A stretch of 52,884 nucleotides of DNA from Chromohalobacter sp. 296-RDG (lineage in GTDB: Bacteria; Pseudomonadota; Gammaproteobacteria; Pseudomonadales; Halomonadaceae): positions 1 to 52,884 of the forward strand of contig NZ_JARANY010000019.1 in NCBI RefSeq assembly GCF_029889885.1, in the 5' to 3' direction. The position numbers and the translations under genes were made by a program. Below, one piece after another: positions 9,401 to 23,650 of the stretch. The notes beneath the pieces are model-generated. The model searched no databases. It was not told the DNA's origin and saw only the letters and a list, made by a program, of their open reading frames with translations. Every line of letters begins with the position of its first letter. Positions within the stretch are counted from its first letter, which is position 1.

Positions 9401-10507
9401 GGCGGTCCTAAGCTCAAGAAAGGTGACGTTCTCGATGAAGCTTACCTCGACGAGCTACCACGCAGCCAGTGGTTCAAGCTGCGCATGCAGGACGAGGCGC
9501 TCAACGAGCTCTTGGCTCAGGCCGATGAGCAGCTGGAAACACGTCGCAAGGAGATGGACGAACGTTTCGAGGACAAGAAGCGCAAGCTGACTCAGGGCGA
9601 CGACTTGGCGCCGGGCGTGCTCAAGATCGTCAAGGTCTATCTCGCCGTGAAGCGTCGCATCCAGTCCGGCGATAAGATGGCCGGCCGTCACGGTAACAAG
9701 GGTGTCATTTCATCGATCATGCCTGTCGAGGACATGCCATTCGATGACAATGGCGAGCCGGTCGACCTAGTGCTCAATCCGTTGGGTGTGCCCTCGCGCA
9801 TGAACGTCGGTCAGGTTCTTGAGACACACCTGGGCATGGCGGCCTGGGGACTCGGGGTGAGGATCAACGAGATGTTGCGCGGTGCCCGCCAGCAGCAGAT
9901 GGCGGAGATTCGCGACTTCCTGGGGCAAGTGTACAACACCGCCGAGACGCGCCAGGAGGATATCGACTCGCTCAGCGATGACGAGATCATCACCCTGGCG
10001 AAGAATCTGCGCAATGGCGTGCCGGTGTCGACGCCGGTCTTCGATGGTGCCAAGGAGCACGAGATCAAGCATCTCCTGAGCCTGGCCAACCTGCCGGATT
10101 CCGGTCAGATGACGCTCTATGACGGGCGTACGGGGGAAACCTTCGATCGTTCCGTGACGGTGGGCTATATGTACATGCTCAAGCTCAACCACCTGGTCGA
10201 CGACAAGATGCACGCCCGTTCCACCGGCTCGTACTCGCTGGTGACCCAGCAACCGCTGGGCGGTAAGGCGCAGTTCGGCGGACAACGCTTCGGTGAGATG
10301 GAGGTCTGGGCGCTGGAAGCCTATGGCGCGGCCTATACCTTGCAGGAAATGCTGACCGTCAAGTCCGACGACGTGGAAGGCCGTACCAAGATGTACAAGA
10401 ACATCGTCGACGGCGACCACTCGATGCAGGCAGGCATGCCGGAATCCTTCAACGTATTGGTGAAGGAAATCCGCTCGCTGGGTATTGATATCGAGCTGGA
10501 AGGCTGA
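6431..10507 (+). CDS. rpoB: DNA-directed RNA polymerase subunit beta
   Basis: The beta subunit forms, with beta', the catalytic core of RNA polymerase and binds the nascent RNA and rifampicin. It has 1358 residues, slightly longer than the 1342 of E. coli. The rifampicin region [12 protein letters not shown] starts at residue 511, and S, Q, D and H positions typical of a sensitive enzyme are present (the HKRR segment follows). Late motifs include [13 protein letters not shown], the active-site lysine region, and [24 protein letters not shown]. rpoC follows 79 bases after the stop, across a perfect palindrome. Confidence 0.98.
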   Translation: MAYSYTEKKRIRKDFGKLPQVMDVPYLLAIQLDSYYDFLQQDRAIEERLDVGLHAAFKSVFPIESFSGNAALEYVSYRFGTSAFDVKECQLRGVTYSAPLRVKVRLIIYDKDSSNKAIKDIKEQEVYMGEIPLMTENGTFVVNGTERVIVSQLHRSPGVFFDHDKGKSHTSGKLLYSARIIPYRGSWLDFEFDPKDNVYVRIDRRRKLPATVLLRALGMSAEEILETFFDTSTFHVEKKGFSVELVPSRLRGETATFDIQDGEGNVIVEEGRRITQKHIRQMEKAGLERLDVPMEYLFGKTLAKDQVDPNTGELVCECNTEITPELLETLGQAGITTLETLYTNDLDAGSFVSDTLKIDTTRSPLEALVEIYRMMRPGEPPTKEAAETLFHNLFFTEDRYDLSGVGRMKFNRRLRHEGDTGSGILDNQDILDVLRELINIRNGFGDVDDIDHLGNRRIRCVGEMAENQFRVGLVRVERAVKERLSMAESEGLMPQDLINAKPVAAAVKEFFGSSQLSQFMDQNNPLSEVTHKRRVSALGPGGLTRERAGFEVRDVHATHYGRLCPIETPEGPNIGLINSLATYSHTNSYGFLETPYRRVDDRQITDDVVHLSAIEEGDFIIAQASATVDENGKLVDDLVQVRHRGETTFMAPDKVTLMDVSPRQVVSVAAALIPFLEHDDANRALMGSNMQRQAVPTLRAEKPLVGTGMERFVARDSGVCAIARRGGVIDSVDAKRIVVRINEDEIIGGEAGVDIYNLTKYLRSNQNTCMNQRPIVRPGDTVANGDILADGPSVDMGDLALGQNMRMAFMPWNGYNFEDSILISERVVEEDRFTSIHIQELTCVSRDTKLGAEEISSDIPNVGEAALGKLDDAGIVYIGAEVGPGDILVGKVTPKGETQLTPEEKLLRAIFGEKASDVKDTSLRAPTGMKGTIIDVQVFTRDGVDKDSRALSIEQSQLDEVRKDLQETYRIAEEATFERLKRTLLGQPVNGGPKLKKGDVLDEAYLDELPRSQWFKLRMQDEALNELLAQADEQLETRRKEMDERFEDKKRKLTQGDDLAPGVLKIVKVYLAVKRRIQSGDKMAGRHGNKGVISSIMPVEDMPFDDNGEPVDLVLNPLGVPSRMNVGQVLETHLGMAAWGLGVRINEMLRGARQQQMAEIRDFLGQVYNTAETRQEDIDSLSDDEIITLAKNLRNGVPVSTPVFDGAKEHEIKHLLSLANLPDSGQMTLYDGRTGETFDRSVTVGYMYMLKLNHLVDDKMHARSTGSYSLVTQQPLGGKAQFGGQRFGEMEVWALEAYGAAYTLQEMLTVKSDDVEGRTKMYKNIVDGDHSMQAGMPESFNVLVKEIRSLGIDIELEG

Positions 10508-10534
10508 GCGTTTCACGCTGACGAATGACGGTCC

Positions 10535-10556
10535 GCGGGGCCTCTAGAGGCCCCGC
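10535..10556. repeat. Perfect 22-bp palindrome between rpoB and rpoC
   Basis: The 11-base arms (GCGGGGCCTCT and AGAGGCCCCGC) meet without a spacer around TCTAGA. As RNA this gives a very stable stem with a 4-base loop. No T-run follows, so it is probably not a terminator. A processing or mRNA-stability element is possible. Confidence 0.85.
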
Positions 10557-10586
10557 TCATGACAACTCCGCTACGGAGCCGACCCC

Positions 10587-14804
<4,218 letters not shown>

Positions 14805-14813
14805 GCGTATGCC

Positions 14814-14848
14814 GTCAAGTCCGGCGCCCACGTGGTGGCGGACTTGAC
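14814..14848 (+). terminator. Hairpin after rpoC (weak terminator or processing site)
   Basis: GTCAAGTCCG (14814-14823) pairs with CGGACTTGAC (14839-14848), and partial pairing inside lengthens the stem. No T-run follows. The 3' arm overlaps the -35 box of the rpsL promoter, so the same DNA serves the end of one operon and the start of the next. Confidence 0.55.
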
Positions 14849-14873
14849 GAGGCTCGTCGCCAGACATTAGAAT
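14844..14873 (+). promoter_or_regulatory. Sigma70 promoter of the str operon (rpsL)
   Basis: The -35 TTGACG (14844-14849) and -10 TAGAAT (14868-14873) are 18 bp apart. The predicted start is near 14881, leaving a leader of about 70 bases before rpsL. Confidence 0.7.
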
Positions 14874-14952
14874 GCGCTGCCTTTAACAGTGGGGTGGGTA
14901 CGTCCTGTCCCAATGTTGAAAGGTTTGGCAACCATTGGAGTCAGCTACAGAT

Positions 14953-15327
14953 ATGGCAACGATCAATCAGCTCGTGCGCAAGCCGCGCAAGCGCCCGGCC
15001 GCCAAGAGCGACGTGCCGGCGCTGCAGTCTTGCCCGCAAAAGCGCGGGGTTTGCACCCGTGTCTACACTACCACTCCGAAGAAGCCGAACTCGGCGCTTC
15101 GTAAGGTTTGCCGCGTGCGCCTGACGAATGGCTACGAAGTCGCTTCCTATATCGGTGGTGAAGGTCACAACCTGCAGGAACACTCCGTGGTCCTGATCCG
15201 CGGCGGTCGTGTAAAAGACTTGCCGGGTGTGCGTTATCACACCGTTCGCGGTGCGCTGGATACTTCCGGTGTTCAGAATCGCCGTCAGGGCCGTTCCAAG
15301 TACGGTACCAAGCGTCCCAAGTCTTGA
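14953..15327 (+). CDS. rpsL: 30S ribosomal protein S12
   Basis: S12 sits at the decoding centre and controls accuracy. The 124-residue product is almost E. coli-like. Lys43 (in TTTPKKPNS) and Lys88 (in GGRVKDLPG), the sites of streptomycin-resistance substitutions, are wild type, so this copy predicts sensitivity. Asp89 is the residue that RimO methylthiolates in E. coli. The family start [10 protein letters not shown] fixes the ATG at 14953. The Shine-Dalgarno (GGAG) is rather far, 13 bases. The stop codon lies inside an 11-bp hairpin. Confidence 0.97.
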   Translation: MATINQLVRKPRKRPAAKSDVPALQSCPQKRGVCTRVYTTTPKKPNSALRKVCRVRLTNGYEVASYIGGEGHNLQEHSVVLIRGGRVKDLPGVRYHTVRGALDTSGVQNRRQGRSKYGTKRPKS

Positions 15328-15345
15328 TCGCTGAGCGATCAAGAC
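15321..15345 (+). promoter_or_regulatory. Hairpin over the rpsL stop codon (possible S7 site)
   Basis: GTCTTGATCGC pairs perfectly with GCGATCAAGAC around a TGA loop, giving an 11-bp stem that contains the rpsL stop codon. It opens the 110-base rpsL-rpsG gap. In E. coli, S7 binds this intercistronic region to control its own synthesis and translational coupling. The same role is plausible here but not shown. Confidence 0.65.
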
Positions 15346-15437
15346 ATCAACTACTATCGGTCAGATAAGAGTAAGGTCGAGCGCGCGATGCGTCGTCTCG
15401 AGTTTACCTGAAAGACCCTTCGAAACGAGGGCTTATC

Positions 15438-15908
15438 ATGCCTAGAAGAAGAGTTGTCGCCAAACGCGAAATCCTCCCGGATCCGAAATTCGGAAGTGAG
15501 CGTCTGGCCAAGTTCATGAACCACCTGATGATCAGCGGCAAGAAATCTGTAGCTGAGCGCATTGTCTACGGTGCGCTGGACAGGGTTGCCGAACGTAACA
15601 AAGATGAGCCGCTGGAAACCTTCGACAAGGCGCTGGAAACAATCCAGCCGATGGTTGAGGTCAAGTCTCGCCGCGTTGGCGGTGCGACCTATCAGGTGCC
15701 CGTGGAAGTCCGTCCTTCTCGCCGTCAGGCCCTGGCCATGCGCTGGCTGGTGGATGCGGCGCGCAGTCGTGGTGAGAAGACCATGGTGCAGCGCCTCGCT
15801 GGCGAAATGCTGGACGCCGCCGAAGGCAAGGGTGCTGCTGTGAAGAAGCGTGAAGACGTGCATCGCATGGCAGATGCCAACAAGGCCTTCTCTCACTACC
15901 GCTTCTAA
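15438..15908 (+). CDS. rpsG: 30S ribosomal protein S7
   Basis: S7 initiates assembly of the 30S head and contacts E-site tRNA. The 156-residue protein begins [21 protein letters not shown] and contains [20 protein letters not shown], both family signatures. AACGAGG lies upstream of the ATG. fusA follows after 18 bases. In E. coli S7 is the regulator of this operon. Confidence 0.97.
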   Translation: MPRRRVVAKREILPDPKFGSERLAKFMNHLMISGKKSVAERIVYGALDRVAERNKDEPLETFDKALETIQPMVEVKSRRVGGATYQVPVEVRPSRRQALAMRWLVDAARSRGEKTMVQRLAGEMLDAAEGKGAAVKKREDVHRMADANKAFSHYRF

Positions 15909-15926
15909 CCAACGGGGTATTCCATC

Positions 15927-18047
15927 GTGGCACGCAAGACTCCGCTTAATCGCTACCGTAATATCGGTATCGTGGCTCACGTCGACGCCGGGAAGACTAC
16001 CACTACCGAGCGTGTCCTGTTCTATACTGGCCTGTCTCACAAGGTCGGCGAGGTGCATGATGGTGCCGCCACCATGGACTGGATGCAGCAGGAGCAGGAG
16101 CGTGGTATCACGATTACCTCCGCTGCGACCACTTGCTTCTGGCAGGGGATGAGCAAGCAGTTCGACGAGCATCGCATCAATATCATCGATACGCCGGGGC
16201 ACGTCGACTTCACGATCGAAGTCGAGCGCTCCTTGCGCGTTCTCGACGGTGCCGTCGTCGTGCTTTGTGGTTCCTCCGGGGTTCAGCCGCAGACCGAAAC
16301 GGTTTGGCGCCAGGCCCACAAGTATGAAGTTCCGCGCATGGTGTTCGTCAACAAGATGGACCGCGCCGGTGCCGATTACTTCATGGTACTCGACCAGCTC
16401 AAGCAAAAGCTGGGGGCCAATACGGTCCCGATCCAGATCAACTGGGGCGCGGAAGATAACTTCAAAGGGGTTGTCGACCTGATCCAGATGAAGGGGATCC
16501 TCTGGGATGAGGCCAATCATGGCATGAACTATGAGCTCGTCGATATTCCCGATGAGCTCAAGGATACTGCTGCCAAGTACCGTGAGCAGATGGTCGAAGC
16601 CGCCGCCGAAGCGTCCGAAGAGCTGATGGACAAGTACCTCGAAGAGGGCGACCTTTCCGAGGCAGACATCAAGGCTGGCTTGCGTCGCCGTACCCTGGAT
16701 AACGAGATCGTTCTGGTGACGTGCGGTAGCGCGTTCAAGAACAAGGGCGTCCAGGCGGTACTCGATGGCGTGATCGAATATATGCCGTCGCCGACCGAAG
16801 TCAAGGCTATCGAAGGTGAGCTTGACGATAAGGATGGCACCATCGCCACGCGTGAAGCGGACGATAAAGCGCCTTTTGCCGCGCTGGCCTTCAAGATCGC
16901 TACTGACCCGTTCGTGGGGACGCTGACCTTTATTCGCGTCTACTCGGGTGTGCTCAAGTCCGGTGATAGCATCTTCAATTCCGTGAAGAGCAAGAAGGAG
17001 CGCGTGGGCCGTATCGTCCAGATGCACTCCAATTCACGCGAGGAGATCAAGGAAGTCTATGCGGGCGACATCGCTGCCTGCATCGGGCTCAAGGATGTTA
17101 CTACTGGCGACACTCTCTGTGATCTGCAGGACAAGATCATTCTTGAGCGCATGGAATTTCCGGATCCGGTGATCTCGGTCGCCGTGGAGCCGAAGTCCAA
17201 GCCCGACCAGGAGAAGATGGGGACCGCGCTGGGCAAGCTGGCTCAGGAAGATCCTTCTTTCCGCGTCAAATCCGATGAGGAAACCGGTCAGACGATCATT
17301 TCTGGCATGGGCGAGCTCCACCTCGACATCATCGTCGATCGTCTGCGTCGTGAATTCAAAGTCGACGCCAATATCGGTAAGCCTCAGGTAGCCTACCGCG
17401 AGACGGTTCGCGCCAGTGTCGAGCAGGAAGGCAAGTTCGTTCGTCAGTCGGGTGGTCGTGGTCAGTACGGTCACGTGCTGCTGCGCATTGAGCCGCTGAC
17501 GCCCGAAGATAAAGGCGAAGACGAAGAAATGAACTTCAAGTTCGCCTCCGAAATCGTCGGTGGTGTGGTTCCCAAGGAATACGTGCCGGCCGTCGAGAAA
17601 GGGGCCTATGAGCAGCTGCAGAACGGTGTCATTGCGGGCTATCCGATGATTGACGTCAAGGTCACGCTGTTCGATGGTTCCTACCATGACGTGGACTCGA
17701 ACGAGACTGCGTTCAAGGTTGCCTCTTCCATGGCGATCAAGGAAGGCGCGCCGAAGGCCAAGGGCGTGCTGCTGGAGCCGGTAATGAAGGTTGAGGTCGT
17801 GACTCCCGAAGAATTCATGGGGGACGTCATGGGCGACATTAACCGCCGCCGTGGCCTCGTTCAGGGCATGGAGGATTCGCCGTCTGGCAAGATTATCCGT
17901 GCCACGGTGCCGCTGGCTGAGATGTTCGGTTACGCGACCGATTTGCGCTCTCAGACCCAGGGCCGCGCAAGCTACACTATGGAGTTTGCGGATTACGAAG
18001 AGGCGCCCTCCAGCGTCGTTGAAGCCGTCATCAACCAGAATGGTTAA
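15927..18047 (+). CDS. fusA: Elongation factor G
   Basis: EF-G is the GTPase that drives tRNA-mRNA translocation and, with RRF, ribosome recycling. The 706 residues begin at GTG with [15 protein letters not shown]. The GTPase motifs are AHVDAGKT (G1), RGITITSAA (switch), DTPGHVDF (G3) and NKMD (G4). Domain IV-V segments such as GRGQYGHV and [14 protein letters not shown] are intact. It is in operon with rpsL, rpsG and tuf. Confidence 0.98.
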   Translation: MARKTPLNRYRNIGIVAHVDAGKTTTTERVLFYTGLSHKVGEVHDGAATMDWMQQEQERGITITSAATTCFWQGMSKQFDEHRINIIDTPGHVDFTIEVERSLRVLDGAVVVLCGSSGVQPQTETVWRQAHKYEVPRMVFVNKMDRAGADYFMVLDQLKQKLGANTVPIQINWGAEDNFKGVVDLIQMKGILWDEANHGMNYELVDIPDELKDTAAKYREQMVEAAAEASEELMDKYLEEGDLSEADIKAGLRRRTLDNEIVLVTCGSAFKNKGVQAVLDGVIEYMPSPTEVKAIEGELDDKDGTIATREADDKAPFAALAFKIATDPFVGTLTFIRVYSGVLKSGDSIFNSVKSKKERVGRIVQMHSNSREEIKEVYAGDIAACIGLKDVTTGDTLCDLQDKIILERMEFPDPVISVAVEPKSKPDQEKMGTALGKLAQEDPSFRVKSDEETGQTIISGMGELHLDIIVDRLRREFKVDANIGKPQVAYRETVRASVEQEGKFVRQSGGRGQYGHVLLRIEPLTPEDKGEDEEMNFKFASEIVGGVVPKEYVPAVEKGAYEQLQNGVIAGYPMIDVKVTLFDGSYHDVDSNETAFKVASSMAIKEGAPKAKGVLLEPVMKVEVVTPEEFMGDVMGDINRRRGLVQGMEDSPSGKIIRATVPLAEMFGYATDLRSQTQGRASYTMEFADYEEAPSSVVEAVINQNG

Positions 18048-18076
18048 CCGTTAGCTAACGTAAAGAGGTTATAGCA

Positions 18077-19270
18077 GTGGCTAAGGAAAAATTTGAACGT
18101 AACAAATCGCATATCAACGTCGGTACCATCGGTCACGTCGACCATGGCAAGACCACGCTGACTGCGGCACTGACTCGCGTTTCCGCAGAAGTTTTCGGCG
18201 GCGACTGGCGTGAATTCTCCACGATCGATAACGCGCCGGAAGAGCGTGAGCGCGGTATCACCATCGCGACGGCTCACGTCGAATACCAGTCCGAGGAGCG
18301 CCACTACGCGCACGTCGACTGCCCGGGGCACGCCGACTATGTCAAGAACATGATCACCGGCGCCGCGCAGATGGATGGCGCGATTCTGGTCTGTTCCGCG
18401 GCTGACGGCCCGATGCCGCAGACGCGTGAGCACATCCTGCTGTCTCGTCAGGTTGGTGTTCCGAACATCGTCGTGTTCTTGAATAAGGCCGATATGGTCG
18501 ACGACGCAGAGCTCCTCGAGCTGGTCGAAATGGAAGTTCGTGAACTCCTCAACGAGTACGACTTCCCGGGCGATGACTGCCCGATCATCACCGGCTCCGC
18601 TCTGATGGCGCTGGAAGGCAAGGATGACAACGGCATGGGTACCACCGCCGTTGCTAACCTCGTTCGTGCTATGGATGAGTACATTCCCGAGCCCGAACGT
18701 GCCATCGATCAGCCGTTCCTGATGCCGATCGAAGACGTGTTCTCGATTTCTGGTCGCGGTACCGTTGTGACTGGTCGTGTCGAGCGCGGCGTCGTCAAGA
18801 GCGGTTCAGACGTCGAGATCGTGGGTATGAAAGATACCGCCAAGACGACCGTTACTGGCGTTGAGATGTTCCGCAAGTTGCTCGACGAAGGTCGTGCTGG
18901 CGAGAACATTGGCGCGCTGTTGCGTGGCACCAAGCGTGACGACGTTGAGCGTGGCCAGGTGCTGGCCAAGCCGGGTACTATTACGCCCCACACTACCTTC
19001 GAAGCTGAAGTCTATGTGTTGTCCAAGGAAGAAGGCGGTCGTCACACGCCATTCTTCAAGGGCTATCGTCCGCAGTTTTACTTCCGGACCACGGACGTAA
19101 CCGGAACCTGTGAGCTGCCGGAAGGCGTCGAAATGGTCATGCCGGGCGATAACGTCCAGATGACTGTGACGCTGATCGCGCCGATCGCCATGGAAGACGG
19201 CCTGCGCTTCGCGGTTCGCGAAGGTGGGCGTACCGTGGGAGCCGGTGTTGTCGCCAAGATCATCCAATAA
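18077..19270 (+). CDS. tuf: Elongation factor Tu
   Basis: EF-Tu carries aminoacyl-tRNA to the ribosomal A site as a GTP complex. The 397-residue product starts at GTG with an AGAGG motif upstream. GHVDHGKT (G1), [12 protein letters not shown] (switch I), DCPGHADY (G3) and NKAD (G4) are intact, and the C-terminal half has [23 protein letters not shown]. It ends the str operon before a strong terminator. It is the only tuf gene in the window. The second copy usually found after tRNA-Thr is absent. Confidence 0.98.
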   Translation: MAKEKFERNKSHINVGTIGHVDHGKTTLTAALTRVSAEVFGGDWREFSTIDNAPEERERGITIATAHVEYQSEERHYAHVDCPGHADYVKNMITGAAQMDGAILVCSAADGPMPQTREHILLSRQVGVPNIVVFLNKADMVDDAELLELVEMEVRELLNEYDFPGDDCPIITGSALMALEGKDDNGMGTTAVANLVRAMDEYIPEPERAIDQPFLMPIEDVFSISGRGTVVTGRVERGVVKSGSDVEIVGMKDTAKTTVTGVEMFRKLLDEGRAGENIGALLRGTKRDDVERGQVLAKPGTITPHTTFEAEVYVLSKEEGGRHTPFFKGYRPQFYFRTTDVTGTCELPEGVEMVMPGDNVQMTVTLIAPIAMEDGLRFAVREGGRTVGAGVVAKIIQ

Positions 19271-19294
19271 GGGCTCCGTCCTTCGATGATCGAA

Positions 19295-19320
19295 GGGGGC
19301 TCCCTTGGGAGCCCCCTTTC
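19295..19320 (+). terminator. Terminator of the str operon
   Basis: GGGGGCTCCC pairs with GGGAGCCCCC, followed by TTTC. It starts 24 bases after the tuf stop and 10 bases before the S10 promoter. Confidence 0.9.
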
Positions 19321-19329
19321 TGTGCATGT

Positions 19330-19358
19330 TTGACAGTCACTGTCAGCCTGCCTATAAT
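19330..19358 (+). promoter_or_regulatory. Consensus sigma70 promoter of the S10-spc-alpha block
   Basis: A perfect -35 TTGACA (19330-19335), a 17-bp spacer and a perfect -10 TATAAT (19353-19358) with GC after it. A start near 19365 gives a leader of only about 58 bases before rpsJ. That is much shorter than the E. coli S10 leader (about 170) used for L4 control. Confidence 0.92.
19331..19345. repeat. Perfect palindrome TGACAGT-C-ACTGTCA over the -35 box
   Basis: Two 7-base arms with one central base cover five bases of the -35 element and ten bases of the spacer of the S10 promoter. This is the size and symmetry of a dimeric repressor operator, but no regulator is identified. Chance cannot be excluded. 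Confidence 0.6.
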
Positions 19359-19422
19359 GCGCATCCTTTGAATGCGTGGGTAGACGGCTCGCGCCGTCGA
19401 CATCCATTGGAGTTTAAGGCTA

Positions 19423-19734
19423 ATGCAGAACCAAAAGATTCGCATTCGGTTGAAGGCCTTTGACCATCGCCTGATTGACCAGTCCGCGCAAGAAATCGTG
19501 GATACCGCGAAGCGTACCGGTGCTCAGGTCCGTGGTCCGATCCCGCTGCCGACTAATCGCGAGCGCTATACCGTATTGGTTTCGCCGCACGTCAACAAAG
19601 ACGCGCGCGATCAGTACGAGATTCGCACTCACAAGCGTGTGCTCGACATTGTCGAACCCACGGAAAAAACCGTAGACGCGTTGATGAAGCTCGACCTCGC
19701 CGCTGGCGTGGATGTGCAAATCAAGCTCGACTGA
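19423..19734 (+). CDS. rpsJ: 30S ribosomal protein S10
   Basis: S10 is a 30S head protein and also NusE, the partner of NusB and NusG in antitermination. The 103 residues include [13 protein letters not shown] at the start and RTHKRVLDI near residue 70. A TTGGAG Shine-Dalgarno precedes the ATG. It is first in the S10 operon, followed by an unusually long structured gap. Confidence 0.97.
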   Translation: MQNQKIRIRLKAFDHRLIDQSAQEIVDTAKRTGAQVRGPIPLPTNRERYTVLVSPHVNKDARDQYEIRTHKRVLDIVEPTEKTVDALMKLDLAAGVDVQIKLD

Positions 19735-19864
19735 CCACACTAGTCACTAGCGGCTTTTCTATAAAGTCGTCACGCCGTGATGGCGTCATACAATGTGCTA
19801 GTGGAATGCTCTGGAAAGGGCAGCCATAGCGGGTGACAGCCCCGTACACTAAAGGAGACTGAAC
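19735..19864 (+). promoter_or_regulatory. 130-base structured gap between rpsJ and rplC
   Basis: CACTAGC (19745-19751) is complementary to GCTAGTG (19797-19803), enclosing a smaller ACGCC/GGCGT hairpin. A GGGC/GCCC pairing is possible closer to rplC, ahead of the AAAGGAG Shine-Dalgarno. No promoter or ORF is convincing. In E. coli this gap is only about 30 bases, as I recall. It may be an internal regulatory leader. Confidence 0.5.
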
Positions 19865-20503
19865 ATGACTATCGGTTTGGTCGGTAAAAAGAGCGGCATG
19901 ACCCGCATCTTTACCGAAAATGGCACCTCCGTGCCCGTAACCGTTATCGAGGTCGAGCCGAATCGCGTGACTCGCGTCAAGACTGTCGACACCGACGGTT
20001 ATAGCGCGATTCAGGTGACTTCGGGATCCCGCAAGGCCAAGCATCTGACCAAGGCTGCCGCAGGGCAGTACGCCAAGTCAGGTGTCGAGGCCGGTCGTGC
20101 ATTGATGGAGTTTCGCCTGGCAGAAGGCGAAGACGCTCCTGAAGTGGGCGGCAACATCACCGTATCCCTCTTTGAAGCCGGTCAGAAAGTCGATGTGACT
20201 GGCACCTCTAAAGGCAAGGGCTTCCAGGGCGCCGTCAAGCGCTGGAATTTCCGTACCCAAGACAATGGCCACGGCAACTCGCTTGCGCACCGCGCACCGG
20301 GCTCCATCGGTATGTGCCAGACGCCGGGTCGCGTCTTCAAGGGCAAGAAGATGGCCGGTCAGCTGGGCAATGAGCGCGTGACCGTCCAGAGCCTGGAAAT
20401 AGTGCGCGTCGATGCCGAGCGTAACCTGCTTCTGGTAAAAGGCGCCGTGCCGGGTGCGACCGACTGCGAAGTCACCGTACGCAGTGCCGTTAAAGCTCGC
20501 TGA
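19865..20503 (+). CDS. rplC: 50S ribosomal protein L3
   Basis: L3 is an early assembly protein whose long loop reaches the peptidyl transferase centre. The 212 residues begin [16 protein letters not shown]. The loop region contains [27 protein letters not shown] and [14 protein letters not shown], including the Gln methylated by PrmB in E. coli. AAAGGAG lies 9 bases before the ATG. Confidence 0.97.
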   Translation: MTIGLVGKKSGMTRIFTENGTSVPVTVIEVEPNRVTRVKTVDTDGYSAIQVTSGSRKAKHLTKAAAGQYAKSGVEAGRALMEFRLAEGEDAPEVGGNITVSLFEAGQKVDVTGTSKGKGFQGAVKRWNFRTQDNGHGNSLAHRAPGSIGMCQTPGRVFKGKKMAGQLGNERVTVQSLEIVRVDAERNLLLVKGAVPGATDCEVTVRSAVKAR

Positions 20504-20517
20504 GGGGTATGAGACCG

Positions 20518-21126
20518 ATGAATTTGAATCTCGCAGGTGCCGAAGCAGGCACTGTCGAAGTGTCCGACGCTACCTTCGGTAAAGAGTTTAACGAGTCGCT
20601 GGTCCATCAGGTCGTGACTGCGTATTTCGCAGCCGGTCGCCAGGGGACTCGTGCACAGAAGACTCGCGCCGAAGTGCGTGGCGGCGGTAAGAAGCCGTGG
20701 CGTCAAAAAGGTACTGGTCGTGCGCGTGCCGGTACTATCCGCTCGCCATTGTGGCGTAGCGGCGGCGTTACTTTTGCAGCACGCCCCCAAGACTACACCC
20801 AGAAAGTCAACCGCAAGATGTACCGCGCGGCCATGCGCTCGATTCTCTCTGAGCTGGTCCGTCAGGAACGTCTGACCGTCGTTGACAGCATTGCGGTGGA
20901 TGCCCCCAAGACCAAGCAGCTGATTGCCAAGCTGAAGGACCTGGATCTCGAGAAAGCGTTGATCGTCACCGAAGATATCGACGAAAAGCTGTTTCTCGCC
21001 GCGCGTAACATTCCCTACGTCGATGTGGTGGATGTCGCGGCTGCCGATCCGGTGAGCCTGATTGCCTTTGATAAGGTGCTGGTCACCGTTTCCGCTCTGC
21101 GTAAATTCGAGGAGAAGCTGGGATGA
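20518..21126 (+). CDS. rplD: 50S ribosomal protein L4
   Basis: L4 lines the peptide exit tunnel; in E. coli it also represses the S10 operon at transcription and translation level. The 202-residue product carries the tunnel loop segment [19 protein letters not shown] and [14 protein letters not shown]. The ATG at 20518 is preferred to the one at 20509 because the GAGGGG Shine-Dalgarno is 10 bases away rather than 1-2, and MNLNL aligns with the family start. The stop overlaps rplW by 4 bases. Confidence 0.95.
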   Translation: MNLNLAGAEAGTVEVSDATFGKEFNESLVHQVVTAYFAAGRQGTRAQKTRAEVRGGGKKPWRQKGTGRARAGTIRSPLWRSGGVTFAARPQDYTQKVNRKMYRAAMRSILSELVRQERLTVVDSIAVDAPKTKQLIAKLKDLDLEKALIVTEDIDEKLFLAARNIPYVDVVDVAAADPVSLIAFDKVLVTVSALRKFEEKLG

Positions 21127-21419
21127 ACCAGGAACGCGTATTCAAGGTTCTGCTCGGGCCTCACATGACCGAGAAGGCCGCATTCGCCGCCGAAAACAAC
21201 CAGTACGTGTTCAAGGTGGCCCAGGACGCGACCAAGCCCGAGATCAAGAAAGCCGTCGAAGCGCTCTTCGAGAAGAAGGTCGTTGGTGTGCAAGTCTTGA
21301 ACGTCAAGGGTAAGACCAAGCGCACGCAGCACGGTGTTGGTCTGCGCAAGGGATATCGCAAGGCATACGTCACACTGGCGGCCGGCGAGACTCTCGAAGA
21401 CTTCTCTGGCGCCGAGTAA
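21123..21419 (+). CDS. rplW: 50S ribosomal protein L23
   Basis: L23 lies at the tunnel exit and docks trigger factor and the signal recognition particle. The 98-residue product has the typical HMTEKAA start region and [10 protein letters not shown] loop. It is translationally coupled to rplD through an ATGA overlap. rplB follows after 16 bases. Confidence 0.97.
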   Translation: MNQERVFKVLLGPHMTEKAAFAAENNQYVFKVAQDATKPEIKKAVEALFEKKVVGVQVLNVKGKTKRTQHGVGLRKGYRKAYVTLAAGETLEDFSGAE

Positions 21420-21435
21420 GGCAGGAGTACGGATC

Positions 21436-22266
21436 ATGGCAGTTGTTAAGACCAAACCCACGTCCGCCGGTCGTCGTCACGTCATCAAAGTCGTCAACGA
21501 CGGGCTCTACAAGGGCCGTCCTTATGCCGGTCTGTTGGAGAAGCAATCCAAGAGCGGCGGTCGTAACAATAACGGTCGCATCACTACCCGTCATGTCGGG
21601 GGTGGTCACCGTCAGCATTATCGTGTGATCGATTTCAAACGTGCCAAGGATGGCGTTGCCGCCGTCGTTGAGCGCCTTGAATACGATCCCAATCGTAGCG
21701 CCAACATTGCGCTGCTCAAGTATCTGGATGGCGAGCGTCGCTACATTATCGCTCCGCGTGGTGTGAAAGCGGGCGACCGCTTGGAGTCCGGCGTCAATGC
21801 AGCGATCAAGCGTGGTAACGCGCTGCCGCTGCGTAACATTCCGGTAGGGTCTACCGTGCACTGCATTGAGATGAAGCCCGGCAAGGGTGCTCAAATCGCG
21901 CGAAGTGCCGGTGCCAGTGCCCAACTGGTAGCACGTGAAGGCAACTACGCCACTGTGCGTCTACGCTCCGGCGAGATGCGCAAGATTCTGGCCGAATGTC
22001 GTGCGACCTTGGGCGAAGTGGGCAATTCCGAGCACAGCCTCCGTCAACTTGGCAAGGCCGGTGCGAAGCGCTGGAGAGGTGTGCGCCCGACGGTTCGCGG
22101 TGTCGCGATGAACCCGGTCGACCATCCACATGGTGGTGGTGAAGGCCGCACCAGCGGTGGCCGTCATCCGGTCAGCCCATGGGGTATCCCCACCAAGGGC
22201 CACAAGACCCGCAAGAACAAGCGCACCGACAAGCTGATCGTCCGTCGCCGCAAGGCCCGGAAGTAA
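21436..22266 (+). CDS. rplB: 50S ribosomal protein L2
   Basis: L2 is needed for subunit association and peptidyl transfer. The 276 residues include [20 protein letters not shown] near the N-terminus and the conserved C-terminal [18 protein letters not shown] loop with the functionally important His. GCAGGAG precedes the ATG at 21436. Upstream in-frame starts would lie within rplW. Confidence 0.97.
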   Translation: MAVVKTKPTSAGRRHVIKVVNDGLYKGRPYAGLLEKQSKSGGRNNNGRITTRHVGGGHRQHYRVIDFKRAKDGVAAVVERLEYDPNRSANIALLKYLDGERRYIIAPRGVKAGDRLESGVNAAIKRGNALPLRNIPVGSTVHCIEMKPGKGAQIARSAGASAQLVAREGNYATVRLRSGEMRKILAECRATLGEVGNSEHSLRQLGKAGAKRWRGVRPTVRGVAMNPVDHPHGGGEGRTSGGRHPVSPWGIPTKGHKTRKNKRTDKLIVRRRKARK

Positions 22267-22299
22267 GATCGAACGCCAAGACATTAAGAGGTAACGGCT

Positions 22300-22575
22300 G
22301 TGCCACGTTCACTGAAGAAAGGTCCTTTTATTGACCTTCATCTGCTGAAGAAGGTTGAGACTGCAGCGGAAAAGAGCGACCGCAAACCGATAAAGACCTG
22401 GTCGCGTCGCTCCATGATCCTACCCAATATGGTCGGGCTCACCATTGCAGTCCATAACGGACGTCAACATGTCCCGGTGCATGTCTCCGAGGAAATGGTT
22501 GGCCATAAGCTGGGCGAATTCGCTGCCACCCGCACCTACCGCGGCCATGCGGCGGACAAGAAAGCCAAACGGTAA
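22300..22575 (+). CDS. rpsS: 30S ribosomal protein S19
   Basis: S19 forms a complex with S13 in the 30S head and touches A-site tRNA. The 91-residue product starts at GTG ([19 protein letters not shown]) with AAGAGG upstream. The conserved [14 protein letters not shown] and [11 protein letters not shown] segments are present. Confidence 0.97.
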   Translation: MPRSLKKGPFIDLHLLKKVETAAEKSDRKPIKTWSRRSMILPNMVGLTIAVHNGRQHVPVHVSEEMVGHKLGEFAATRTYRGHAADKKAKR

Positions 22576-22593
22576 GCCAGAGAGGTTAGAGAG

Positions 22594-22926
22594 ATGGAAG
22601 TCACTGCAAAGCTGCGTGGCGCTCGTTTATCCGCCCAGAAGGCCCGTTTGGTGGCTGACCTGGTGCGCGGTAAGCCGGTCGCCGAAGCACTGGATTCGTT
22701 GACGTACTCGCCGAAGAAAGCGGCGAAGGTCGTCAAGAAAGTGCTTCAGTCCGCCATCGCGAATGCGGAAGAAAACAATGGCATGGACATCGACGAGCTG
22801 CGTGTCTCGACCATCTGCGTCGATGAGGGCATGACGCTTAAGCGCATCCAGCCTCGCGCCAAAGGCCGTGCGGATCGCATTTTGAAGCGCACTTGCCACA
22901 TCACCGTCAAGGTAGCCGAGAAGTAG
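22594..22926 (+). CDS. rplV: 50S ribosomal protein L22
   Basis: L22's beta-hairpin lines the exit tunnel and is a site of macrolide-resistance changes. The 110 residues include [17 protein letters not shown] and the hairpin region [19 protein letters not shown], both ordinary in sequence. AGAGAG precedes the ATG. Confidence 0.97.
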   Translation: MEVTAKLRGARLSAQKARLVADLVRGKPVAEALDSLTYSPKKAAKVVKKVLQSAIANAEENNGMDIDELRVSTICVDEGMTLKRIQPRAKGRADRILKRTCHITVKVAEK

Positions 22927-22937
22927 GAGTCGACCAG

Positions 22938-23636
22938 ATGGGTCAGAAAGTAAATCCGACAGGTATTCGGCTAGGCATCGTTAAGGATCACCGCTCCGTC
23001 TGGTACGCCGAGCGTGGTGCTTATGCCGATAAGCTGAATAATGACCTCGAAGTGCGTCGTTTCCTGGAGCAGCGTTTGAAAAACGCCTCTGTGAGCGACA
23101 TCACCATCGAGCGTCCAGCCAATAACGCACGCATCACCATTCACACCGCCCGTCCGGGCATCGTGATTGGCAAGAAGGGCGAGGATGTCGATCGCCTGCG
23201 TCGCGATCTCTCCGAGATGATGGGCGTGCCGGTGCACGTCAACATCGAGGAAGTCCGCAAGCCGGAACTCGACGCTCAACTCGTCGCACAGAATGTGTGC
23301 GGTCAGCTCGAGCGCCGCGTAATGTTCCGTCGTGCCATGAAGCGCGCTGTACAGAACGCCATGCGCCTAGGCGCCGGCGGCATCAAGATCCAGTTGTCAG
23401 GGCGTCTTGGTGGTGCAGAAATCGCGCGCACCGAATGGTACCGCGAAGGTCGCGTGCCGCTGCACACGCTGCGCGCCGACATCGATTACGCCACTTACGA
23501 AGCGCACACCACTTACGGCGTTATCGGCGTCAAAGTGTGGGTCTTCAAGGGTGAAATCCTCGGCGGCATCGAGGAAGTGCGTGCCAAGCAGAAACAAGCT
23601 CAGGCACCGGGGCCCAAGAAGAAAGGTTCCAAGTAA
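22938..23636 (+). CDS. rpsC: 30S ribosomal protein S3
   Basis: S3 surrounds the mRNA entry channel and, with S4 and S5, has helicase activity. The 232-residue product starts [13 protein letters not shown]. Its KH domain shows the GXXG loop in [21 protein letters not shown] motif, which overlaps the rplV stop, precedes the ATG. A longer in-frame reading from 22893 lies inside rplV and is not used. Confidence 0.97.
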   Translation: MGQKVNPTGIRLGIVKDHRSVWYAERGAYADKLNNDLEVRRFLEQRLKNASVSDITIERPANNARITIHTARPGIVIGKKGEDVDRLRRDLSEMMGVPVHVNIEEVRKPELDAQLVAQNVCGQLERRVMFRRAMKRAVQNAMRLGAGGIKIQLSGRLGGAEIARTEWYREGRVPLHTLRADIDYATYEAHTTYGVIGVKVWVFKGEILGGIEEVRAKQKQAQAPGPKKKGSK

Positions 23637-23650
23637 GGGGAGAGTGATCG

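Noticed and set aside
20509..20517. Alternative rplD start three codons upstream
   Set aside because: The Shine-Dalgarno would be almost touching that ATG; the ATG at 20518 has proper spacing and aligns with L4 proteins.
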